Shown piece after piece: positions 9,507 to 17,318 of a stretch of DNA of 64,000 bases; within the stretch, counting starts at the first letter, position 1; every line of letters begins with the position of its first letter. The stretch comes from an uncultured Bacteroidaceae bacterium (GTDB lineage Bacteria; Bacteroidota; Bacteroidia; Bacteroidales; Bacteroidaceae). The position numbers were made by a program, and so were the translations under genes. Where the stretch lies: the NCBI GenBank assembly GCA_904502235.1, contig CAJGDP010000003.1:52054-116053 (forward strand), given 5' to 3'. Under the pieces are notes generated by a model. It saw nothing but the letters and a program-made list of their open reading frames with translations. It searched no databases and was not told the origin of the DNA.

Positions 9507-11750
9507 TTATGGCGTAAGTGTCAATCTTACGGTTCTTTTTCCTTTTATTTTTGTGCCTGCAACAACGCTCTGTGTCTTCACGGTTCCATATCCGCTTATC
9601 TCCACATCCAAACCGCATTGTTGCATCAGGTATATTGCATCCTTGGCTCCCATGCCACAGACATTGGGAACAATATCTGTATCCAGTACTTTGCCTTGGA
9701 AACTGTATATGCTGTCGTTTTTCAGTTCGGTTTTTCCCCACACGACAGCAACCTTTTCGCTATCCTCCCACGAGTGGCTGTTCATGGGATGTCCCATCTC
9801 TTCCAGAACTTTGCCCGCTTCCTGCATGTTGCCATATTTCACCTTTGGCAAATGGTTGTTTATGGTGTCGCATGCACTCTCAATAGGAATGGCATTCTGC
9901 TGTGCCATAATTCTTTCGGCAATTTCCTTGAAGGCTATGGCGGCACTGCTGCCACCACCAAGTCTTATTTTCAGAGAATCGGGGCATGTGTCCTGTTTCT
10001 TGTCGTACATCATTTGCACCAGCAAGGTGTATTTAGGCTTTTCCGCAGGGAAGAAACCGCAGAAACTCATCATCTTCTCGCTGTTGTCATACACACCAGT
10101 CTGTGAGTTCGGTATGTTTGCCGTTCCTGTTTTACCGGCAACGGTCATCAATTTTGACTTTGCGCGTGCTCCTGTTCCATCCTTTCCGTTCACAACCTCA
10201 ACCAGCAGGCTTGTAATTATGTCGGTTGTCGTTTTTGAGATAAGCTGCTTGTTGAGAACCTTGGTGGGGAACTCTTCTACTATCTCTCCATCCTTAATTA
10301 TGGCCTTTACAAGACGCGGTTGCATCTGTTTTCCACCATTGGCAATGGTGTTGTAGAACGACAGGATATTTATTCCCGTCATTCCTACAGCATAACCATA
10401 GGACATTGAATTCAAACTGAAACCGTTCCATTTTTTTGTGTTCGGCAGCGTGAGATAAGGTGTTGTCTCGCTGTCAATAAGCTTGTAGTTCTCTGTTAAG
10501 CCGAATCTCAGAAGCGTGTTTGTGTACTCTTCGGGGTTCTTTCCGTATGCCTTCCTTATATACTGCACCATACTGATGTTTGATGAGTACTTGAGCGCTT
10601 CAGCCATGCTGTACTTTCCTGTTCCGTTGTCGCGGTACATTTCGTCGGTAACCTTCTGCTTGCCAAAGTGGCAGACTTTCGACTTGTATGCTATCACAGA
10701 GTCTTTTGTGGTGAGCTTCCCGTCTTCTATGGCGGCTGTAAGTGCCACTGTCTTGAAGATAGAACCCGGCTCCATCAGACGGCAAAGTGCGTGGTTGGGT
10801 GTGGGGTTGTTGGGGATGTTCTCTATGGTTTCGGCATATACCCCTTGCTTTAGCTTTGTAAGGTTTACAATTGCTTTTATGTCGCCGGTCTCGGTTTCCA
10901 TGAGAATTGCCCATCCTGCAGGCAGGTGATGCTTTACGAGCACCTTCTTTACTGCATTTTCGCAAATGTCGAGCATTTCGGAGTTGATGGTGGTCTGCAA
11001 GTCCATACCGTTTACGGCAGGTATCTCTGTCTTTAGGATATACTCACCGCCGATTTTTTCTCTACGACCTTTGCCGGGGACACCTCTCAGGTATTTGTCG
11101 TATTTCTTTTCAAGCCCGTTGACCTCTTCTATTTCCTTATTGTTATTGTCGGTAGTCTTGCGTACAATACCGAAGGTACTCATGCCAATGTCACCGAAGA
11201 TGTTCTTGCGTTGTATCTCCTCTTCAATGAGTATACCGCTGTATGTCTTGCCCTCTTTCATGATGGGCAATTTAAGGATTTCCAGATATTGTGTGTAAGA
11301 AATCTTGCCTTTGTAAAGCGGATGATATCGCCTTCTGTGCTTATAACCGTATGAAAGGTCCTTTTTGAAATCCTCCACACTCTTCTGTGGAAAAATATCA
11401 TGCAGGCCAACGCATAAATCATGCAGATGTCTTGTCCATAGCGTGTCTCTTCTGTATCGCACCTCGTTTTGCTTTCGCTGGTTGTTGTGGTTGTATTCAA
11501 AGTCGAGACGAATTCTGTATAACGGCAGAGTGCTCACCATAAGTTCGCCTTTGTCGTTGATAATCTTTCCGCGCTGAGGCTCTATGGGCACATTCTCCTT
11601 TATGAGTTTGTTCTTTACGATAGCCCACTCGTCGCGCTCCTTGAACATAATGAACGCAGCACTGCCGATTATCACAAAGGCAGCTGTGATGAACGCAAAG
11701 AACACCACAATGTAGTAGCGGTAAATTATGTTGTCGCGGAATTTGAACAT
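9507..11750 (-). CDS. ftsI: class B penicillin-binding protein FtsI with C-terminal PASTA domain
   Basis: This is the septal DD-transpeptidase that cross-links peptidoglycan together with FtsW. The 747-residue protein has an N-terminal membrane anchor (about 10-36) and a PBP dimerisation region. The transpeptidase domain carries SIFK (330-333, nucleophile Ser330), SSN (389-391) and KTG (540-542). One PASTA domain follows near the C terminus (about 685-747, from VPNVCGMGAKDA). A C-terminal PASTA is usual in Bacteroidota FtsI but absent from E. coli FtsI. It is preceded by the FtsL-like gene with an eight-base gap, matching the known FtsL-FtsI partnership. Confidence 0.95.
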   Translation of the reverse strand: MFKFRDNIIYRYYIVVFFAFITAAFVIIGSAAFIMFKERDEWAIVKNKLIKENVPIEPQRGKIINDKGELMVSTLPLYRIRLDFEYNHNNQRKQNEVRYRRDTLWTRHLHDLCVGLHDIFPQKSVEDFKKDLSYGYKHRRRYHPLYKGKISYTQYLEILKLPIMKEGKTYSGILIEEEIQRKNIFGDIGMSTFGIVRKTTDNNNKEIEEVNGLEKKYDKYLRGVPGKGRREKIGGEYILKTEIPAVNGMDLQTTINSEMLDICENAVKKVLVKHHLPAGWAILMETETGDIKAIVNLTKLKQGVYAETIENIPNNPTPNHALCRLMEPGSIFKTVALTAAIEDGKLTTKDSVIAYKSKVCHFGKQKVTDEMYRDNGTGKYSMAEALKYSSNISMVQYIRKAYGKNPEEYTNTLLRFGLTENYKLIDSETTPYLTLPNTKKWNGFSLNSMSYGYAVGMTGINILSFYNTIANGGKQMQPRLVKAIIKDGEIVEEFPTKVLNKQLISKTTTDIITSLLVEVVNGKDGTGARAKSKLMTVAGKTGTANIPNSQTGVYDNSEKMMSFCGFFPAEKPKYTLLVQMMYDKKQDTCPDSLKIRLGGGSSAAIAFKEIAERIMAQQNAIPIESACDTINNHLPKVKYGNMQEAGKVLEEMGHPMNSHSWEDSEKVAVVWGKTELKNDSIYSFQGKVLDTDIVPNVCGMGAKDAIYLMQQCGLDVEISGYGTVKTQSVVAGTKIKGKRTVRLTLTP

Positions 11751-11758
11751 CGTATATC

Positions 11759-12097
11759 TTACTTTTTAACTTTGTATATCGGTTTGGTTGCCACTTTCAG
11801 GTCGCTGTTTGTCTCTTTCAATAATTTTTCAATTTCGGTTTGCCGGCTCTTGTACGAAAATTCGCTCTTGAGTGTCAGCAGGTTGTTCTTCAGTTTGTTG
11901 CGTGTTTTTGTAAGCTTGTCTATTCTCAGCAACTCCTGTTCGTATTCGTATCGGTTACTCACATAAATGAACGCATACAGCACAATCAGGGCAATCAGCC
12001 AACCGTTGTTGGTGATAATCTTGCTGTTTAATATCTGTCCGCTCATTATGCGGTTCAGTATGCCGCCCTTTTTCTTTTTTTCTATCTTTTCGCTCAT
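11759..12097 (-). CDS. ftsL: FtsL-like division protein
   Basis: This 112-residue bitopic protein has a basic cytoplasmic start (MSEKIEKKKKGG), one membrane helix (about 33-47, GWLIALIVLYAFIYV) and a periplasmic stretch rich in L, K, E and N. The periplasmic part has the heptad look of a coiled coil (about 50-95). That is the FtsL/DivIC architecture. FtsL pairs with FtsB and FtsQ to activate FtsWI. Sequence conservation in this family is very low, so the call depends on topology and position between rsmH and ftsI. It starts one base after the rsmH stop. Confidence 0.83.
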   Translation of the reverse strand: MSEKIEKKKKGGILNRIMSGQILNSKIITNNGWLIALIVLYAFIYVSNRYEYEQELLRIDKLTKTRNKLKNNLLTLKSEFSYKSRQTEIEKLLKETNSDLKVATKPIYKVKK

Positions 12098-12098
12098 T

Positions 12099-13004
12099 TT
12101 ACAGTTTTATGGCAATACGTAGTTTTGCACTCCTTGAACGTGGATTCGCTTCAAGTTCTTCGTCGGTGGGAACAATAACCTTCTTCATCTCAAAAGGTGA
12201 TGTCGAGCGTCCAAAGAAATCCTTCTCCAATACACCGTCGAAGTTTCCGCTCTTCATAAAATTCTTTACTATGCGGTCTTCAATGGAATGGTATGTTATT
12301 ACCACCAGGCGACCACCGGGTTTCAGCAGGTCCTTTGCACTTACAAGCATCTCCTTCAAAGCCTCTACTTCCTGATTTATTTCGATGCGTAGTGCCTGGA
12401 AAACTTTTGCCATCTCTTTCTTTTCGCGTTGTGGCGGACAGAAAGGTTTGGCTATTTCAATAAGCTCGTTCACACGCTGTATCGGTTTTTCGGCTCTCAC
12501 CTTTACAATCTTCGCGGCAAGCTTGCGTGCACAGTTCAGTTCACCGTATAGTTTGAATATCCTTGTAAGCTCCTCTTCTGTCGCTTTGTTGAGCAGGTCG
12601 GCGGCAGTTTCGCCACCGCGCTTGTTCATTCGCATATCGAGTGCCGCATCAAAGCGGAAGGAAAAGCCTCGTGTCTCATCGTCGAAATGGTGTCCCGAAA
12701 CTCCCAGGTCGGCAAGAATCGCATCAACTTCGGTGGCATCGTGATAGTGCATGAAGTTGTATATAAAGCGGAAATTGCTTCGCACAAAGGTGAAACGCTT
12801 GTCTTCGGGCGCATTCTTTTCGGCATCCTCGTCCTGGTCGAAACTGTAAAGGTGTCCTTTTGCGCCAAGACGTGAGATAATCTCCCTGGAGTGTCCGCCA
12901 CCACCGAAAGTTACATCTATGCAGATGTCGTTTGGTGATATCTGCATTCCATCAACGCTCTCCTTCAGGAGAACCGGGGTATGATATACATTATTCTCGC
13001 TCAT
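12099..13004 (-). CDS. rsmH: 16S rRNA (cytosine(1402)-N(4))-methyltransferase
   Basis: RsmH (MraW) methylates N4 of C1402 in the 16S rRNA decoding centre using S-adenosylmethionine. The 301-residue protein has HTPVLLKESVDG at the N terminus, the SAM motif DVTFGGGGHSREI (about 30-42), DLGVSGHHFD, and the C-terminal signature VVITYHSIEDRIVKNF followed by NPRSRSAKLR. These are family-specific. Its start lies inside the last codons of mraZ (14-base overlap), a coupling seen across dcw clusters. Confidence 0.97.
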   Translation of the reverse strand: MSENNVYHTPVLLKESVDGMQISPNDICIDVTFGGGGHSREIISRLGAKGHLYSFDQDEDAEKNAPEDKRFTFVRSNFRFIYNFMHYHDATEVDAILADLGVSGHHFDDETRGFSFRFDAALDMRMNKRGGETAADLLNKATEEELTRIFKLYGELNCARKLAAKIVKVRAEKPIQRVNELIEIAKPFCPPQREKKEMAKVFQALRIEINQEVEALKEMLVSAKDLLKPGGRLVVITYHSIEDRIVKNFMKSGNFDGVLEKDFFGRSTSPFEMKKVIVPTDEELEANPRSRSAKLRIAIKL

Positions 13005-13461
13005 TATTCGTGATTCTTTCGGTTGTCATTATCTTTTCCAGTTCAAGTCCGAACTCTTCGGGCTGCATGAACGGCTTTTCAACTTTCTCCTTTGCCCAAA
13101 TCTCAATGGTGTCGTCCATGCCTATGAAACGCACTTCCTGTTTGATGTCTGCCAACGCCATATATCTTTTGGGCAACAATATACGTCCGCTTGTGTCGAT
13201 GCTTAGTTCTTCAACATCTGCCACAAATTGGCGGAAAATCATCTGATGTTTTGAGTTCCACTTGTCGAGACGTGAACGCAAGGCATCCAGTTGTTCGTTC
13301 CAGTTCGATATGGGGTAGAGTACCAGACAGTCCTGATATACTTCCTTGCGCAACATCACTTTGTCGCAACCGTCGTTCTGAAGGATGCGGCGAAAGCATG
13401 CAGGCAGGAAAACTCTGCCTTTGCTGTCGGTCTTTGCTTCGATGTTGCCTATGAAACGCAT
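12991..13461 (-). CDS. mraZ: transcriptional regulator MraZ
   Basis: MraZ is a double SpoVT/AbrB-fold DNA-binding protein that represses its own dcw operon in E. coli. The 156-residue protein opens with MRFIGNIEAKTDSKGRVFLPACFRR, containing the DSKGRVFLP first-repeat motif. The second repeat has IDTSGRILLPKRYMALA at about 90-106. It is the first gene of the dcw operon. Directly upstream are direct repeats of the MraZ-box type overlapping a promoter, so autoregulation is likely. It is slightly longer than the E. coli protein because of a C-terminal tail containing KVEKPFMQPEEFG. Confidence 0.96.
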   Translation of the reverse strand: MRFIGNIEAKTDSKGRVFLPACFRRILQNDGCDKVMLRKEVYQDCLVLYPISNWNEQLDALRSRLDKWNSKHQMIFRQFVADVEELSIDTSGRILLPKRYMALADIKQEVRFIGMDDTIEIWAKEKVEKPFMQPEEFGLELEKIMTTERITNNERE

Positions 13462-13491
13462 ACTTTTTTCTCTAAATTATATAATCCGTTT

Positions 13492-13526
13492 CAAAATTAC
13501 ACAATTCCCCACAATTCCCCACAATT
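13492..13526 (-). promoter_or_regulatory. dcw operon promoter overlapped by MraZ-box-like direct repeats
   Basis: Read on the minus strand, the region carries the 10-base unit AATTGTGGGG twice in tandem and then a degenerate third copy (AATTGTGTAA). The GTGGGG cores are at 13507-13512 and 13517-13522. The third copy runs into TAATTTTG (13492-13499), a perfect match to the Bacteroidota -7 element TAnnTTTG, about 30 bases before the mraZ ATG. MraZ is known to bind direct repeats with a TGGG core and 10-base period. Overlap of repeats and -7 box suggests repression by occlusion. The -33 element would lie inside or just beyond the repeats and is not clear. Confidence 0.75.
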
Positions 13527-13635
13527 TTTGAATATAAAATAAAATAAAGTTTTCAACAATCTGTTTATATCTTTCTCAGAAGCCTATTCTGCTAATAATA
13601 AATGCTTTGTCAATTCGGTATAAAGAGTGGGGCGC

Positions 13636-13677
13636 AAAAAAATATCCATGTGAAACCTGACTCGATTTCACATGGAT
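13636..13677 (-). terminator. rho-independent terminator of nhaA
   Basis: A perfect 12-base inverted repeat lies at 13644-13655 and 13666-13677 with a 10-base loop. On the minus strand it is followed by ATTTTTTTG. It sits about 40 bases after the nhaA stop codon, so it should end the nhaA transcript before the dcw promoter. The rest of the 257-base gap 13462-13718 holds only the dcw promoter region and AT-rich sequence. Confidence 0.85.
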
Positions 13678-13718
13678 GTAAATCTTATGAACGATGTCGC
13701 TCTTATGCAACGGTGTAT

Positions 13719-15062
13719 TTATTGCGGCAATTCTTTGGGCAGATATCTGTTGAGCATAATGCATCCGATGATTGCCGATATTACCGAACCGCACAGGATA
13801 CCGAGTTTTGCCTGGTTAAGCAACCTTATACCTCCGTCGATTGATGCGTAAGAAAGGTCGGCAATGAAGATAGAAACGGTGAGTCCTATACCGCAGAGCA
13901 TACATACCGAAGCGAATGCTTTCCAGTTGCTTCCTTCGGGCAATTGGACGATGTCGCATTTTATTGCCACCCAACAGAATGTGAAAACTCCAATGAATTT
14001 GCCGAATACAAGTCCTGTCATTACCGGCAATCCCACTCCTCCAACAACGTCTGTGATATTCATCGAAGAGAAATCTATTCCCATATTCGAAAAGGCGAAC
14101 AGAGGAATTACTATATAGCTTATGATTTTGTACAGATTGTCCTCAAGGTCCTGCAACGGGCTGATAAGTTTGTCGGCGGCGGATTCTATACATTTCAGGG
14201 TGTGAATGTCGTTGTTGCTCAGTATTATGGTGTGATGTTTATGGTTTATGTCGGTAACAGGGAATTTATTTATGTTATTGCGTATGTTTTCAATGTAATA
14301 TGCCGAGCCTTTGCGTTGTGATGCCGGCACGCAGAATGCCACAATCACGCCGGCAATGGTTGCATGTATACCTGAATTGAGCATTGCATACCACAAAACA
14401 ATACCTATTGCCAGATAATACGATTTCTTTATTATACGTAGGTTGTTGCCTGCAATCAGGAATGCAATGCATAGCAAGGCTATGATTATGAATGAATAGT
14501 TCAGACTCGATGTGTAGAACAGTGCTATAACGATTATTCCACCGAGGTCGTCGGCAACGGCAAGCGCGGCAAGGAATACCTTAAGTCCCAGCGGAACACG
14601 CGTTTTGAATATCGACAATACGCCCAATGAGAATGCAATGTCTGTAGCCATCGGTATGGCTACACCGCGTAGCATATCTGCATTGTCGGGGCAGGTTATC
14701 CAGAAGAGTATTACCGGAACCAGCATACCGCCACAGGCTCCTATTATGGGAAGCATAGCCTTTTGGCGTGTCGACAATTCACCCACAAGTATTTCACGCT
14801 TTATTTCAAGTCCCACCGACAAGAAGAATATAGCCATCAGGAAATCGTTGATGACCTGCATCAATGTCATGGTATGTCCGTTATGGCTGAAGAGATTGAA
14901 TCCGCCCAAGGAAAAAATCACCGGCTGTTCCCAAAAGCCGAAATAGTACTCTTTTATGGGTGAGTTGGCAACAACGAGTGCCAATATCGTAAGTGCTATA
15001 AGCACACCGCTTGTGCTTACATACTTCTTTATTGTGTTTATAAAGCTATAGTTGTTTTTCAT
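13719..15062 (-). CDS. nhaA: Na+/H+ antiporter NhaA
   Basis: NhaA exchanges internal sodium for external protons in the inner membrane and controls pH and sodium. The 447-residue protein has about 12 membrane helices, starting after SFINTIKKYVSTSG. Family signatures are GLEIKREILVGEL, MATDIAFSLGVLS, and the catalytic pair in ALAVADDLGGIIVIALFYT (the DD is equivalent to Asp163/164 of E. coli). Length is a little above E. coli NhaA; the extra residues are in a loop around 255-320 before the last helices. It appears to be a single-gene unit with its own promoter and terminator. Confidence 0.97.
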   Translation of the reverse strand: MKNNYSFINTIKKYVSTSGVLIALTILALVVANSPIKEYYFGFWEQPVIFSLGGFNLFSHNGHTMTLMQVINDFLMAIFFLSVGLEIKREILVGELSTRQKAMLPIIGACGGMLVPVILFWITCPDNADMLRGVAIPMATDIAFSLGVLSIFKTRVPLGLKVFLAALAVADDLGGIIVIALFYTSSLNYSFIIIALLCIAFLIAGNNLRIIKKSYYLAIGIVLWYAMLNSGIHATIAGVIVAFCVPASQRKGSAYYIENIRNNINKFPVTDINHKHHTIILSNNDIHTLKCIESAADKLISPLQDLEDNLYKIISYIVIPLFAFSNMGIDFSSMNITDVVGGVGLPVMTGLVFGKFIGVFTFCWVAIKCDIVQLPEGSNWKAFASVCMLCGIGLTVSIFIADLSYASIDGGIRLLNQAKLGILCGSVISAIIGCIMLNRYLPKELPQ

Positions 15063-15091
15063 TGATTTTGTAACTTTATATTATTGGAATG

Positions 15092-15099
15092 CAAAATTA
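15092..15099 (-). promoter_or_regulatory. nhaA -7 promoter element
   Basis: The minus strand reads TAATTTTG, an exact TAnnTTTG match, 30 bases before the nhaA ATG. No convincing TTTG -33 element is seen 19-21 bases further upstream. Confidence 0.5.
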
Positions 15100-15185
15100 C
15101 ATTATCTTTTCCGCTGTTTGGGTAACAAACTATTGTTAAATTCGATTGCATTGATAGATGTTTTCGATAACTGCCTTATAAACAG

Positions 15186-15213
15186 CAAATAAAGGGAACG
15201 GCAAGCCGTTCCC
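15186..15213 (-). terminator. rho-independent terminator after PepSY-like genes
   Basis: A perfect 9-base stem (GGGAACGGC / GCCGTTCCC, 15194-15202 and 15205-15213) with a two-base centre is followed on the minus strand by TTTATTTG. It lies 26 bases after the stop of the PepSY-like lipoprotein gene. Confidence 0.8.
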
Positions 15214-15238
15214 CGTCATATATATAAACCCTGCATCA

Positions 15239-15655
15239 TTAGTTAAAGTTTCCTTCTTTCGATACATAAATGGTTTGTTCCAAACCTCCATTCTCAATTT
15301 CAATTCTATAGTACGATTTTTCAGGGCTTTCAATGAAATCCACATCGTCTATCCTGTATCCCGGATATTTCTTCGATACGGCGCTCTTTACCCCCTCGGG
15401 CAGGTTGGAAACCCTCACATCCCAAGTTGTATATACCCAATTATCTTTTTTGTCGAAGTGAACATCCTTGATATACGAGTTGTGTCTTATTTCAACCTCG
15501 TAAAATCCATCGTCGTCATATTCAGCATTGCGTATTGTTGCGCCACTGTACTCTTTCTGTATGAAGTCGATGATGCTTGAGCTGAGCAATACATCATGAT
15601 TGTCGCATGCCAGCAGCGATATTGCAACAATTAAAACTGAAAAAACTCTTTTCAT
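15239..15655 (-). CDS. PepSY-like (BLIP-fold) lipoprotein
   Basis: This 138-residue exported protein has a lipoprotein signal peptide ending SLLAC (Cys17), so it should be anchored in a membrane facing the periplasm or the surface. After the lipobox come two similar beta-rich units. The first has IRNAEYDDDGFYEVEIRHN and the second YRIDDVDFIESPEKSYYRIEIEN, the pattern of the PepSY-like family of Bacteroidota (fold related to beta-lactamase inhibitor protein). The biochemical role of this family is not established. It is distantly similar to the next gene upstream (shared pattern of a Trp followed by a KKYPG/KNYPG turn) and probably co-transcribed with it (26-base gap). Confidence 0.75.
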   Translation of the reverse strand: MKRVFSVLIVAISLLACDNHDVLLSSSIIDFIQKEYSGATIRNAEYDDDGFYEVEIRHNSYIKDVHFDKKDNWVYTTWDVRVSNLPEGVKSAVSKKYPGYRIDDVDFIESPEKSYYRIEIENGGLEQTIYVSKEGNFN

Positions 15656-15681
15656 AATTGCATTGCTTTAAAGTTGCTCAA

Positions 15682-16122
15682 TCAATTGTCTATGTCAACA
15701 ATATTGTAGTTCTTGTTGAAAGTGAGTTCGTAGCGGTTCGAGAGTTTCAGTTCGTAATATCCGTGCTCGTGTTCAATCTTCAGAATCTTCTCACCGGGAT
15801 AGTTCTTGTTTACATACTCCTTTATAGCCTGTGGAATAATTGCAACAGGAACTTCGTTGTACTTGCAGTCAACCTCTTTCCATGCTCCGTTGTTCGTGAA
15901 TTCCAGTTTTGTGCCGTCGGCAAGTACCACTTCGTATGAACGCTCAAAGAAGTCGCGCTCCAGTTTGGCATAAGTGAGTTTCACATTCGCGAAATGGCTG
16001 TCGATGAACTGTTGAGCCTGTGCCGGGAGTTCGCTCTTGTTTACAAGTTTGTCGTTGTCTGCCGAAACATTTGAAACACCTAAAGTAAAAATAGCTGCAA
16101 GTGCAAATAAAATCTTTTTCAT
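15682..16122 (-). CDS. PepSY-like periplasmic protein
   Basis: This 146-residue protein has a cleavable signal peptide (MKKILFALAAIFTLGVSNVSA, cleaved near residue 21). The mature part has two repeats of the PepSY-like kind: FANVKLTYAKLERDFFERSYEVVLADG and YPGEKILKIEHEHGYYELKLSN (the first written here only to show its start and end, about residues 44-70). LPAQAQQFIDSHF at the start of the domain is typical of the family. Function is unknown. It is first in a two-gene unit with the lipoprotein paralogue. A near-consensus -7 element with one extra base (minus strand TAATCTTTG, 16204-16212) lies about 80 bases upstream. Confidence 0.77.
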   Translation of the reverse strand: MKKILFALAAIFTLGVSNVSADNDKLVNKSELPAQAQQFIDSHFANVKLTYAKLERDFFERSYEVVLADGTKLEFTNNGAWKEVDCKYNEVPVAIIPQAIKEYVNKNYPGEKILKIEHEHGYYELKLSNRYELTFNKNYNIVDIDN

Positions 16123-16240
16123 AATCTTTGTTTTTAGTCAGTTATACATTTAACAAAACATTCGTTCTTTGGTTTCCTGAACTGTTTTGCTTTATTTGTA
16201 TCGCAAAGATTATATACAAAACTGAAATGAATTTGAAATT

Positions 16241-17191
16241 TCAGAATTTCTTTAAAAAAATCTTATAAATATATGCAGTAATCCAATATACCATCAAGCC
16301 TGTAACTACTCCGGCTATGACATCTATGAGATAGTGCGCCTTGATATATACTGTTGCACAGCAGAGCAATGTGTAGACCACGAACAAGGGAACAAAGTAT
16401 CTCTTTTTCATTTTCCATGCCAAAATCATAAGGATTGTGCTTACTCCCACATGTGAGCTGGGGAAAGCGGCTGTTGCGCGTTCGCCGGAAATTTGCGCCC
16501 AACAGACAAGTTGAGTGAAAAATCCACCTTTCTCCTCTTGCAGAATGGTTATTCCCGGAAAATAGTCGAACCAACTGCCTATCTGGGGGTATACTCCTGC
16601 CGCCACATTCTCTTCGCCTATAACAGGGAAATAGAACTGAGGTCCTGCCACAGGCAGGAACATGAAAACAGTATAGTATATGAAGAACGATGCAAGTATT
16701 ATGAAAGAGCAACGTTCCGATTCATTCGGACGCGCGAAAAAGTAATATGTTATTACTATAGCAATCATCGGGTAGTACATCCAGTATCCGAAGTTGAAAA
16801 GTTCGCGCCAGATCATACCGTTGTACATCTGCTCAAAAAGGATGGACGGTTGGCAACCGAAGATATTGAATTCTACGCTTGCAAACAGGTGGTCGAGGTT
16901 CGGGAACAGACGATTGAACTCAAAAGTCTCGGGATACCAGAAATTCAACAGAGCGAACTGTACAAACACACGCAGATATCGCGTTGCTTTCGACGGGAAA
17001 CGTGTATACAGGTATATAAGGCAGAATGTTCCTGCAAGTATAAGAAAACGCCCCATGAGCATGGGCTGGGGATTGTTCAGCCTATTGTAGAATATTATTA
17101 TGAAAATGGTTGTCAGCAGGTTGTATGCAATTGCCAGTTTCTCTACCGCTAGGAACTTTATCTGTGTTTCTTCTCTTTTAAAGATATCCAT
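16241..17191 (-). CDS. PAP2-family membrane phosphatase / Aur1-like enzyme
   Basis: This is an integral membrane protein of 316 residues (six or more helices) of the PAP2 superfamily. Visible motifs are LPVAGPQFYFP, FPSSHVGVS (catalytic His of motif 2) and the C-terminal KAHYLIDVIAG with the motif-3 His and Asp. The VAGPQ motif resembles the Aur1/inositol-phosphorylceramide synthase branch, so it could act as a lipid phosphatase or a phosphoinositol/phosphoglycerol transferase on sphingolipids, which Bacteroidales make. Substrate cannot be told from sequence. I chose the ATG at 17189-17191. The open frame reaches 17461, but the extra 90 residues overlap the divergent neighbour and look non-coding. 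Confidence 0.8.
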   Translation of the reverse strand: MDIFKREETQIKFLAVEKLAIAYNLLTTIFIIIFYNRLNNPQPMLMGRFLILAGTFCLIYLYTRFPSKATRYLRVFVQFALLNFWYPETFEFNRLFPNLDHLFASVEFNIFGCQPSILFEQMYNGMIWRELFNFGYWMYYPMIAIVITYYFFARPNESERCSFIILASFFIYYTVFMFLPVAGPQFYFPVIGEENVAAGVYPQIGSWFDYFPGITILQEEKGGFFTQLVCWAQISGERATAAFPSSHVGVSTILMILAWKMKKRYFVPLFVVYTLLCCATVYIKAHYLIDVIAGVVTGLMVYWITAYIYKIFLKKF

Positions 17192-17260
17192 CTCTGTTCT
17201 ATTTTGTTCCGCGAAGATACTTACAAAAAACCGTTTATGGCTGTTTTTTCTCTTTTTTGA

Positions 17261-17290
17261 TTGGGAATATATGCGAAATATATAATTTTG
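17261..17290 (+). promoter_or_regulatory. promoter of phosphopantetheinyl transferase gene
   Basis: TTG at 17261-17263, 19-base spacer, then TAATTTTG at 17283-17290 (exact TAnnTTTG). The -7 box ends 28 bases before the ATG. The spacing matches the Bacteroidota sigma factor consensus. Confidence 0.65.
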
Positions 17291-17318
17291 TACCGTCACA
17301 CTTTGATTTTGAACATTA

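Noticed and set aside
1..13461. Missing murF and ddl as a gene loss
   Set aside because: I recall that Bacteroidota dcw clusters normally lack murF and ddl, which are encoded elsewhere; this is not an anomaly of this genome.
13501..13526. Tandem repeats as a CRISPR or minisatellite
   Set aside because: Only two perfect 10-base units and one degenerate copy, located at the mraZ promoter; better explained as regulator boxes.
15136..15345. 69-residue minus-strand frame after the PepSY-like lipoprotein
   Set aside because: It overlaps the lipoprotein gene out of frame and runs through a clear terminator hairpin.
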